From contig DATEZO010000315.1 in assembly GCA_035255485.1 (NCBI GenBank), forward strand, positions 1 through 42,201: a DNA stretch of 42,201 bases, in the 5' to 3' direction. The notes beneath the pieces were generated by a model. The model searched no databases and was not told the origin of the DNA. It was given only the letters and a program-made list of their open reading frames with translations. Positions 7,970 through 14,736 of the stretch are shown piece by piece (the stretch's first letter is position 1; each line of letters opens with the position of its first letter). The stretch comes from DATEZO01 sp035255485 (GTDB lineage Bacteria > Pseudomonadota > Gammaproteobacteria > Burkholderiales > Burkholderiaceae_D). Made by a program: the position numbers and the translations under genes.

Positions 7970-9645
7970 GCTGTCCTGCCTTTGACCGGAGGGTTGCCGC
8001 TGGCGCGGACGACGGCGGCGCGCACCTGGGCCAGGTCGAAGCGCCGCCAGCGCGCCGCTACATACTGGTCGGGCCGCAGCAGGTAAAAAGTGCCGGGCGA
8101 ACCGTCATAACGCTGCCGCAACAGATCCTGTGCATCCTCCAGCACCGTCCAGCCGGCCGGTACTGCCTGGCGTGCGCCGCCGGATGGAACGACAATCAGA
8201 AGCGCAACCGGGATCGGGTCCGCACAGAGTTTTCTGAAGTTCGCCGCGATTTCCTTGGACATTCCGCCATCGGTGAAATAGACGCCGCAAAACCTGCTGC
8301 CGGTATGCCGCAGGAACCAGCTGTCTGCACCCGTTGCACGCACCGGCGCATCATCCACCGGCGCACCGGGCGCCAGGCTGCTGAAGAAGTTGTCGGTATC
8401 CGGCGTGTCCAGTGCGTTGCCATACCTGCAGGGCGACGACAGGCGGCCGGAATTCACTATCCGGCGGGCGAAGCCGTATTCGGGCGCCAGCGACAGCACG
8501 GCATCGCGGAAAGCTCGGGAAGCGCTACTGCCGGGCGCGATGAATTCAATGGTGCCGCGGTCGCTGGCGAGATTCTCATCCGCCGCTTCGACCCGCTCCT
8601 CCGAATAACTATCGAGCAAGCTTTGCGGCGCCCTGCCGGCCAGCACCAGGCCGAGCTTCCAGGCCAGATTGTCGGTATCCTGCACGCCGGCATTGAAGCC
8701 GCGCGCACCGAACGGCGATACCTGGTGCGCGCTATCGCCGGCGAACAGGATGCGGCCATGGCGAAAGCGTTCCAGCCGGCGGTTGGCGATGGTATAAATG
8801 CCGACCCATTTCAGCTCGCATTGCCCCTGCACCCCGAACATGGTCCGGATCAGCGGAATCAGCTTTTCGGGCTGCATTTCTTCCGCCGGCGACGCCTCCA
8901 GGCCAAGCTGCAGCTCGACCCGCCAGACCCCGTCCGGCTGCTTGTGCAGCAGCGCCGAGCGGCCGGGATGAAACGGCGGATCGAACCAGAATCGTCGCTC
9001 GGCGGGAAAATCGGTGTCGATCACGACATCCGCCACCAGAAAGCGGTCACGCAGTTCCGAGCCGCGCATCTGCGCGCCGATCAGGCGGCGCACCGTACTG
9101 TGCGCGCCGTCGCAGGCGATCAGCCATGCCGTGTCGAGGCGGTAGGGTCCGGCCGCGGCATCGATCTCCAGCGTCACGCCCGATTCCGCATTTTGCAGCG
9201 CAATCACCCGGTGGCCCCAGCGAATCTCCAGGTTCGGCAGCGCCTGCGCCCGCTCCAGCAGGAACCGTTCGAGGTAAAACTGCTGCAGGTTGACGAACGC
9301 GGGCCGCTCGTGATCGGGTTCCGGCTGCAGATGAAAAGCGTACACCTGCCGGTCTTCCAGGTACACGCGGCCCGTTTCCCAGGCCAGGCCTTTCTGCACG
9401 CAGGCATCGCCGACGCCCAGCCGATCCAGTATTTCCAGCGAGCGCTTGGCATAGCAGACCGCTCTCGATCCGGTCGGCATGGTGTCGTTGTCCGTCACCA
9501 GCAGCACCGGCACGCCTTGCTGCGCAAGATCGATCGCGGCGCACAGGCCGACCGGCCCCGCGCCAACGATGACGACCGGGCGCATGGCCGCTGCATTGCC
9601 GTCCGGCGCCATGGCGCCGCCAGTCCAGGTGGAAGAAGTATTCAT
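7966..9645 (-). CDS. FAD-dependent aromatic hydroxylase, MhaA/MhpA-like
   Basis: Class A flavoprotein monooxygenase of 559 residues (about 61 kDa) that would hydroxylate a phenolic acid using NAD(P)H and oxygen. Motifs: FAD-binding GAGPVG at 28-33, the DG motif ACDGAHSTVRRLIG at 177-190, and the GD motif FAGDSAHQVSPFGARGFNAGVQD at 301-323. A C-terminal thioredoxin-like domain (about 400-555) is typical of the phenol/3-HPP hydroxylase branch. GARGFNAG replaces the commoner GGQGMN form. Coupling to a 68-residue partner points to 3-hydroxyphenylacetate 6-hydroxylase (MhaA), which yields homogentisate, the substrate class of the dioxygenase at 2781-3917. The MarR regulator lies 24 bases upstream in the same operon. 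An MhpA-like activity on another meta-hydroxylated acid remains possible. Confidence 0.85.
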   Translation of the reverse strand: MNTSSTWTGGAMAPDGNAAAMRPVVIVGAGPVGLCAAIDLAQQGVPVLLVTDNDTMPTGSRAVCYAKRSLEILDRLGVGDACVQKGLAWETGRVYLEDRQVYAFHLQPEPDHERPAFVNLQQFYLERFLLERAQALPNLEIRWGHRVIALQNAESGVTLEIDAAAGPYRLDTAWLIACDGAHSTVRRLIGAQMRGSELRDRFLVADVVIDTDFPAERRFWFDPPFHPGRSALLHKQPDGVWRVELQLGLEASPAEEMQPEKLIPLIRTMFGVQGQCELKWVGIYTIANRRLERFRHGRILFAGDSAHQVSPFGARGFNAGVQDTDNLAWKLGLVLAGRAPQSLLDSYSEERVEAADENLASDRGTIEFIAPGSSASRAFRDAVLSLAPEYGFARRIVNSGRLSSPCRYGNALDTPDTDNFFSSLAPGAPVDDAPVRATGADSWFLRHTGSRFCGVYFTDGGMSKEIAANFRKLCADPIPVALLIVVPSGGARQAVPAGWTVLEDAQDLLRQRYDGSPGTFYLLRPDQYVAARWRRFDLAQVRAAVVRASGNPPVKGRTA

Positions 9646-9669
9646 GCCGTATTCACCATCCGTTCGATT

Positions 9670-10104
9670 CTATGAAACGTGAAACAGCATTTCCGCAGTG
9701 GTGCCGCCCAACACGCGCCGCAGTTCGGCAAACTGGTTCCGGTGCAGCGAAACCAGCTGCCGCAGCAGCATTTCCCCTTTCGGCGTCAGGCCGATCTCGA
9801 CGCAACGCTTGTCTTCCCGGCCCGGCTGGCGCGCCACCAGCCCCGCCTTCTCGCAACGCGAGGCCAGCGCCACCACACCGTGATGATGCGCCTGCAGACG
9901 CTCGGCCAGCTCGGCGATGGTGGCCCAATCCCTGCCGGGATAGCCTTTGACCTGCAGCAGCAACTGATACTGCAACGGCGTGATGCCATGCGCCTGCGTA
10001 ATTCCCTCGCTGAATCGCATGAACCGCCGGAGCTGATAGCGGAAATCGGCAAGCAGTTCATAGTCCAGCTTGCTGATGGATTCGGTCGTTGGGGAATGGG
10101 GCAT
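9670..10104 (-). CDS. MarR-family transcriptional regulator
   Basis: Winged-helix dimeric repressor of 144 residues. The DNA-binding core runs through ITPLQYQLLLQVKGYPGRDWATIAELAERLQAHHHGVVALASRCEKAGLVARQPGREDKRCVEIGLTPKG (about residues 40-110), and the wing DKRCVEIGLTPKGE is characteristic. A long N-terminal helix (about 10-35) would form the dimer interface. The gene is 24 bases upstream of the hydroxylase and reads in the same direction, so it probably represses its own operon until a phenolic ligand binds. A palindrome at 10237-10253 lies in its upstream region. No strong ribosome-binding site is visible, leaving some doubt about the exact start. Confidence 0.92.
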   Translation of the reverse strand: MPHSPTTESISKLDYELLADFRYQLRRFMRFSEGITQAHGITPLQYQLLLQVKGYPGRDWATIAELAERLQAHHHGVVALASRCEKAGLVARQPGREDKRCVEIGLTPKGEMLLRQLVSLHRNQFAELRRVLGGTTAEMLFHVS

Positions 10105-10236
10105 GAGCTTTTTTTCAAAGGCAAGTCATCCATGCAGCGATCATATACGATGACGCGGCTTGCTGCGCTTGCGGTACATTCGTGGGGTTGCACGACTTTC
10201 CTGACGGATCAGGATACCAGTCGAATATCGCATTTT

Positions 10237-10253
10237 ATATCACAACGTGATAT
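10237..10253. promoter_or_regulatory. Perfect 7-3-7 palindrome, candidate MarR operator
   Basis: ATATCACAACGTGATAT has seven-base arms in perfect inverted symmetry around AAC. It lies in the 249-base divergent region between marR (leftward) and the DGC protein gene (rightward), about 130 bases from the former start and 100 from the latter. Length and AT-rich symmetry fit a MarR-type operator; it does not match the FNR or CRP consensus. Confidence 0.5.
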
Positions 10254-10353
10254 TATTTTCGCGTGAAGTTGGTGCGGCAAAGGCATTCCTGTGCGCCATT
10301 GCCCGATGCATCGCCGTTCAGCCGGGATGATTTGATCGACAGAGGTTGCATTC

Positions 10354-10752
10354 ATGTCTAGCGATAGAAAAAACCTGCCACTTGTGTACTCCTGTTCCGG
10401 CTGTTCCAGCGCCGCGCAGATGGCAAATTATGTCGCAGTCCAGCTTGACCGCCAGGGCGTGGCCGAAATGTCATGCATCGCCGGTATCGGCGGCGATGTT
10501 CCTTCCCTGCTCAAGGTCGCGCGCTCGGGACGCCCCATCATTGCGCTGGACGGCTGCCCGCTCGCTTGCACCAAACACACTCTGGCGCGCCACGGCATCG
10601 AACCGGATCAGCATCATCAGTTACAGGACTACGGCGTGAAAAAGCGCCTGCATGCGGATTTCGACCATGTGCATGCGGACATGATCGTAACAATCGTGAC
10701 CACGGATGCAGAACGTGAACTGGCGTCGTGCGAACCGGCAACCGCAGGGTAA
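10354..10752 (+). CDS. DGC-domain putative zinc-binding protein
   Basis: A 132-residue cytoplasmic protein of the DGC family, named for the conserved Asp-Gly-Cys. Visible motifs: CSGCSS (Cys14, Cys17), CIAGIGG (Cys41), and LDGCPLACTK with DGC at 66-68 and Cys72. The cysteine pattern suggests binding of zinc or another metal or thiol chemistry; the biochemical role is not established. GAGG lies about 9-12 bases before the start. It is transcribed alone, divergent from the MarR operon, with a palindromic site between them. Family members are often found near anaerobic or metal-stress genes, but nothing here specifies that. Confidence 0.85.
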   Translation: MSSDRKNLPLVYSCSGCSSAAQMANYVAVQLDRQGVAEMSCIAGIGGDVPSLLKVARSGRPIIALDGCPLACTKHTLARHGIEPDQHHQLQDYGVKKRLHADFDHVHADMIVTIVTTDAERELASCEPATAG

Positions 10753-11000
10753 TACTACGGACAGCGGCAGGACGCCGTCCGGCCCCGGCTCCTTACGGAT
10801 AGGAACAGGGGCAGACCGGTTTCGAGTCCGTAAACTGATTGATCTTCATTTGCAGCAGACTCTCTTGCAGCTGTCGGCCCTTTGACTCCTGAACCGGTTC
10901 GCCATCCTGTTCGATAAGCGCATGCTGGGGCAGTCAACGATTTTCCCGATTTCACAAGATCCCTGACACCTTCCGCAAATCGCTTGCCGATCCAGTACGC

Positions 11001-11300
11001 CTATTTGCCGTATTGTTTCTGTGTAGCGGCCAGGTGCGCCTTCATCATCTCGATTACTTCCGCATCGGACTTGCCATTGGTTTTCGTGCCGAGCGCCTGA
11101 CGATACATGTCGGCTTCGAGCTTTGTGTTGTCCGCTTTCAGCTTCTGCTTGCGCTCAGCCTCTTTTTTGGCGGCTTCCCGGTTTTTCGCCTGAAATTCCT
11201 TCGCCTCCTGCTCGTCCCGTGCATCATAATCGGCCAGCGCAAGATGGCTGAAGATCAGTAGAACCGAACCTAACATGGCTGCGCTGGCTATCCGTTTCAT
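11001..11300 (-). CDS. Small secreted lysine/alanine-rich protein
   Basis: No family recognised. Start placed at ATG 11300, preceded by GGAGAC; the frame extends upstream without a signal. The 99-residue product has a clear signal peptide (MKRIASAAMLGSVLLIFSHLALA, cleavage near residue 23). The mature 76 residues are strongly charged: Lys/Glu/Ala-rich heptad-like sequence (QEAKEFQAKNREAAKKEAERKQ) suggests a periplasmic coiled coil, and the last third is a separate helix ending QKQYGK. It has no cysteines and no lipobox. It is a single gene, not obviously linked to its neighbours. Confidence 0.78.
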   Translation of the reverse strand: MKRIASAAMLGSVLLIFSHLALADYDARDEQEAKEFQAKNREAAKKEAERKQKLKADNTKLEADMYRQALGTKTNGKSDAEVIEMMKAHLAATQKQYGK

Positions 11301-11662
11301 GAGACGTCTCCTGTCTTTGGGTAAAGGGGAATCGGTGCAGTGATGGATTGATATTGCGCGCGACTGCAAAAATCATTTCACGAAGCGACTCAAGATACGA
11401 GCCTGTCAGCCAGCGCGCCTTGCCAATAATGACATATGTTCAACACCTGGGGTAGAAATTCGGGGACAAAGGGGTCTGCATCTGCAATTTGAGAGTCTGG
11501 TGCGCAGACAGGCATCGCTACCGTCACGAGCGCATCCATGGCAGGGATATTTCAGCAAAAGCCGTTTTCTTTCATCAATCACATCCCATTCAATTCACCG
11601 CTTCCTTCATGTTCATCAGAAGACGCGCACCGCTGCATAATGCGGTGCTGTCGAAAAAACAC
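11301..11662. other. Intergenic region (362 bases) upstream of the MerR promoter
   Basis: No gene supported. It contains the promoter region of the leftward small secreted protein. Around 11455-11480 the sequence ATTCGGGGACAAAGGGGTCTG resembles the GGGGACA/GGGGTCTG repeats that often flank RAYT-type transposase genes in Burkholderiales, so a decayed repeat is possible. A short frame at 11489-11677 has no ribosome-binding site and is not credited. Confidence 0.35.
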
Positions 11663-11693
11663 TTGACCCTGACGTAACGTCAGGTTTTATGGT
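11663..11693 (+). promoter_or_regulatory. MerR-type promoter/operator with 19-bp spacer
   Basis: -35 TTGACC (11663-11668) and -10 TATGGT (11688-11693) are separated by 19 bases, the overlong spacing that MerR-family activators correct by distorting the DNA. Between them lies a perfect palindrome, CCTGACGTAACGTCAGG (11668-11684, 8-1-8). It sits 20 bases before the MerR start, so autoregulation of the merR-MFS operon is very likely. Confidence 0.78.
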
Positions 11694-11713
11694 GTCATCG
11701 AAAGGAGATTCGC

Positions 11714-12781
11714 ATGTTTCTGAAAATCGGTGAACTGGCCAGGCGTACCGGGCTCACGGTGCGCACGCTGCATCACTATGACGCCATCAAGCTGTTGTGT
11801 TCGTCCACGCGCTCGGATGCCGGCTATCGACTTTACAATCGCCAGGATATCGAGCGGCTGCATCGTATCCAGGCATTACGGCGGCTCGGCTTGTCCTTGG
11901 CTGAAATCGCGGAACTGCTGCTTGACGGCGGCGCCGATTTGCAAACGGTAATCGAGCAGCAGATCGTGTCGCTCGATCGCCAGGTTGCACGCACCATCGA
12001 GTTGCGCGAACGCCTGAAATCCTTGCTGGCGCGCGTCAGCGAAAACCTCGAACCCGATCTGCCCAACTGGTTGACTACGCTGGAAATGATGGCGATCCAT
12101 GACCGCTATTTCACCAGCGATGAATTGGCTGCCCTGCGCCTGCACAGGGAGCAGCTCAAGGAAGATATTGCATCCGAGGCAGCCGGCATGATTGCGGCAA
12201 TTCGTGCCTTGATGGCGCGCGGCGTTCCACCGGAGGCCGGCGAAGCGCAACAGCTGTCAAGGCAATGGATGGCGTGGACGCAAAAAAGCATGTGCGGCGA
12301 TCCACGTCTCATCCTGAAGCTCGACACCATGCACAGAAACGAGCCGACCATGCAAGCGCAAACCGGTGTTGACGGCGCGGTAATCGACTATATGTCCAGA
12401 GCTGCTGCAGAGTACAGGCTGAGCATATATGCAAAATATTTAAGCGCGGAAGAGTTGGCTCCGATACGCGAAAAGTATCATGGAAAGTCCGTGCAATGGC
12501 TGACGCTCATCGCACAAGTGCGGGATCAGATGGAGCAGGGAAGCGGCCCGTGCAGTCCGTCAGCACAAGTCCTGTGCAGCCGCTGGCTGGAAGGCTCGCG
12601 CGAGGTGTGGGGCAACGATCCGCAAACGCACATGAGGGCGCATGCCGCGCTCGAAAGGGAGCCGGAGCTATTCACCGGTACCGGAGCCAGTACCGAAATG
12701 GTCGCATTTCTAAGGCAGGGCATCGCACACCTGCTTGCAGCAGCCAAGACAAATAAAACAGGAGCCACTCATGCAGGATAA
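11714..12781 (+). CDS. MerR-family activator with two TipAS-like effector domains
   Basis: A 355-residue regulator. Residues 1-70 are a MerR winged helix (KIGELARRTGLTVRTLHHYD...GYRLYNRQDIERL), and 72-112 form the dimerisation coil. The rest shows an internal duplication: RYFTSDELAALR (131-142) matches KYLSAEELAPIR (241-252), and AQQLSRQWMAW (178-188) matches AQVLCSRWLEG (284-294). Both blocks look like the TipAS antibiotic-binding fold (PF07739 type), which is normally present once. It is preceded by AAGGAG and a consensus-like MerR promoter, and its last 11 bases overlap the start of the MFS exporter gene. The likely job is drug-responsive induction of that exporter; the inducer is unknown. 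Confidence 0.88.
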   Translation: MFLKIGELARRTGLTVRTLHHYDAIKLLCSSTRSDAGYRLYNRQDIERLHRIQALRRLGLSLAEIAELLLDGGADLQTVIEQQIVSLDRQVARTIELRERLKSLLARVSENLEPDLPNWLTTLEMMAIHDRYFTSDELAALRLHREQLKEDIASEAAGMIAAIRALMARGVPPEAGEAQQLSRQWMAWTQKSMCGDPRLILKLDTMHRNEPTMQAQTGVDGAVIDYMSRAAAEYRLSIYAKYLSAEELAPIREKYHGKSVQWLTLIAQVRDQMEQGSGPCSPSAQVLCSRWLEGSREVWGNDPQTHMRAHAALEREPELFTGTGASTEMVAFLRQGIAHLLAAAKTNKTGATHAG

Positions 12782-14090
12782 ACCCGTTGACAAAAAGGCC
12801 GGCAACCCGCGCGACGCGCTTTCACAGGATCGCAATTTCCGCTGGCTGATGAGCGGCGCCGTCATCTCGATGCTGGGCGACCAGTTCACGTTGATCGCGT
12901 TGCCCTGGCTGGTGCTGAAAATGACCGGCGATACCTTCGTGCTGGGCACCGTGCTGGCGCTGACCAGCATCCCGCGCGCATTATTCATCCTGATCGGCGG
13001 CGCCCTGGTCGATCGCTACTCGCCCAAACGCGTCATGATGCTGACCAAGCATGCCAACACGGTGCTGCTTGGCGCACTGGCCGCGCTGGTGCTGACCGGC
13101 CATCTGAGTCTGTGGATGGTGTACGGCTTCGCGCTTGCGATCGGTCTTGCCACCGCATTCAGCATCCCGGCAGGCACCTCGATCATGCCGCATGTCGTCA
13201 GGCGCGAGCAGTTGCAGGCGGCCAACGGCATGATGATGGGCATCCGCCAGTTTTCCCTGTTTGCCGGCCCGCTGCTGGCCGGGCTGCTGATCGCGCTGTT
13301 CGGCGATGCGTCGTCTGGTTCGCTGGGCGATGCCAGGGGCCTGGGTATCGCCTTCCTGTTCGATGCATGCAGCTTCGCGCTGTCGGCCTGGACTCTCGCC
13401 CGGGTAAACCTGCATGCACCCATTGCGCACGCCGGTGCGGCAACGCAGACATCGGTGCTGCAGGCGGTCGCGGACGGACTGCGCTATTGCTGGAACGATC
13501 CGAGCTTGCGCACCTGTTTCCTGTACTGGGGCGCGGTCGCGCTCTTCATCAGCGGTCCGATCCAGATTGCACTGCCGGTACTGGCGAATGAATTGAATCA
13601 TGGCGCCGCCGCGTTCGGCGCGCTGATGGGCGCGCATGGCGCCGGCACCCTGATCGGCATGGCGGTCTCCGGCATGAAGCCCCGTTTGCGCCTGCGCAAC
13701 TTCGGCATGACGATCCTGTTGATCGATGCGGTGATCGGCGCATTGTTTGTGCCGATGGGCCAGGTCAGCGCGACATGGCAAGGCGCGGCGCTGCTGCTCG
13801 TGATCGGCAGCCTCGGCGGCTTCCTGCAGGTGAACGTGTACACCTGGCTGCAGCGGCACATGGCGCCGGCGATGCTGGGCCGGGGCATGGCACTGTTCAT
13901 GTTCATCTTCATGGGCGTCGCGCCGATTTCGGCGGCCATCACCGGCTGGGCGATGCGTGCGGTCACGCTGGCGCAAGTGTTCGCGGCAAGCGGCGCGCTG
14001 CTGATCGCCATCGTCATGATCGCACTGGCGGCTTCGCGCATGCGCTTTATTTCGGATTCACAATCATCGCCGGTGAAAGCAGGGGAATAA
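12771..14090 (+). CDS. MFS efflux transporter
   Basis: Major facilitator protein of 439 residues from the ATG at 12771, which has AGGAG upstream and overlaps the MerR stop by 11 bases; an in-frame start 36 bases earlier has no ribosome-binding site. About 10-12 membrane helices. The cytoplasmic loop after helix 2 carries GGALVDRYSPKRVMML (about 67-82), the MFS loop 2-3 motif. It resembles the EntS/MFS_3 group of exporters. Coupling to a TipAS-type MerR suggests that it exports the ligand which the regulator senses, through the inner membrane by proton antiport. The substrate cannot be deduced. Confidence 0.9.
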   Translation: MQDKPVDKKAGNPRDALSQDRNFRWLMSGAVISMLGDQFTLIALPWLVLKMTGDTFVLGTVLALTSIPRALFILIGGALVDRYSPKRVMMLTKHANTVLLGALAALVLTGHLSLWMVYGFALAIGLATAFSIPAGTSIMPHVVRREQLQAANGMMMGIRQFSLFAGPLLAGLLIALFGDASSGSLGDARGLGIAFLFDACSFALSAWTLARVNLHAPIAHAGAATQTSVLQAVADGLRYCWNDPSLRTCFLYWGAVALFISGPIQIALPVLANELNHGAAAFGALMGAHGAGTLIGMAVSGMKPRLRLRNFGMTILLIDAVIGALFVPMGQVSATWQGAALLLVIGSLGGFLQVNVYTWLQRHMAPAMLGRGMALFMFIFMGVAPISAAITGWAMRAVTLAQVFAASGALLIAIVMIALAASRMRFISDSQSSPVKAGE

Positions 14091-14107
14091 AAAGACAGGA
14101 GCCGCAT

Positions 14108-14278
14108 ATGGCGGCGCTGGCCAAAATGGGGATCAATAACCTGGCGACCACGCTGGCCTGTATCGCGACGTATCCGGTGCTGGTGCGGTGTACGCCGCTC
14201 GGCACGCTGCTGAACGGACACCGGTTTTCGTTCAGGGACAAGTCCGACCGCGGCGTAATGCCAGCCGGCCAAGCCTGA
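14108..14278 (+). CDS. Possible small membrane-associated protein (56 aa)
   Basis: A short frame 17 bases after the MFS stop. Its leader (ACAGGAGCCGCAT) is nearly identical to that of the MFS gene (ACAGGAGCCACTC), a good ribosome-binding site at proper spacing. The product begins MAALAKMGINNLATTLACIATYPVLVRC, one moderately hydrophobic segment, then a basic tail. No family recognised. It could be the last gene of the merR-MFS operon or a chance frame after duplicated leader DNA. Confidence 0.35.
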   Translation: MAALAKMGINNLATTLACIATYPVLVRCTPLGTLLNGHRFSFRDKSDRGVMPAGQA

Positions 14279-14303
14279 ATTTCATACGTCATTCCGCGAA
14301 AGC

Positions 14304-14350
14304 CGGAATCCAGCGGCGTCAGCCAACCTCATTCACGACGCTGGATTCCG
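14304..14350. repeat. 12-bp inverted repeat of the common CATTCC/GGAATCCAG type
   Basis: CGGAATCCAGCG (14304-14315) and CGCTGGATTCCG (14339-14350) are perfect reverse complements around a 23-base loop. The preceding CGTCATTCCGCGAAAGCCGGAATCC (14288-14311, written here in parts: CGTCATTCCGCG, AAAGCCGGAATCC) resembles dispersed palindromic repeats found in many proteobacterial chromosomes. It may also terminate the merR-MFS operon. Confidence 0.55.
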
Positions 14351-14459
14351 ACTGCAGCCTGTCCTCGAATGAAATAATCCATTATCTATCGCGATGGCAA
14401 GCGGCGGATTGCACCGGAACGGCGTTTTTGCCGATCTTTTCGCCTCCCTTGCACGATAT

Positions 14460-14539
14460 AAATACACGGCTGTGTATTTTCTAACGCCCGCGTTTTTATT
14501 ACGCATATACCCGTATTTTTATTGATACTCCCCTATTTT
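14460..14539. promoter_or_regulatory. Hairpin and tandem repeat array upstream of lctP
   Basis: AAATACAC (14460-14467) and GTGTATTT (14472-14479) form a perfect 8-4-8 inverted repeat. Right after it come three spaced similar units: CCCGCGTTTTTATT (14487-14500), CCCGTATTTTTATT (14510-14523) and CCCTATTTT (14531-14539), with periods of 23 and 21 bases, about two helical turns. The array lies about 200 bases before the lactate permease start and looks like a multi-site operator or an upstream promoter array. The rest of 14351-14736 holds no gene that I can support. Confidence 0.4.
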
Positions 14540-14736
14540 GAACAATTCCGCTTGCCGTCCGGCATCCGGCGGCCCGCGGCATTGCTTCCCGCAGGGAAAG
14601 CGCCAGCTGCTTCGCTCAAAAACTCGCCTGATTTTAATCAACCGCATGACGGGTACTGCAATGCAATGTTATGAATGAAAAATTTACCGGCCAGGCAGCG
14701 CGCTGGCAGCGTAAAAAACCCTGCAAGGAGACAAGC

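Noticed and set aside
10237..10253. FNR or CRP binding site
   Set aside because: Arms and spacing (TCAC-N3-GTGA) do not match TTGAT-N4-ATCAA or TGTGA-N6-TCACA.
11489..11677. 62-codon frame before the MerR gene
   Set aside because: No ribosome-binding site and its end overlaps the MerR promoter palindrome.
12981..13976. 331-codon minus-strand frame opposite the MFS gene
   Set aside because: Arg/Gln/His-rich shadow of a GC-rich transporter gene; no start signal.
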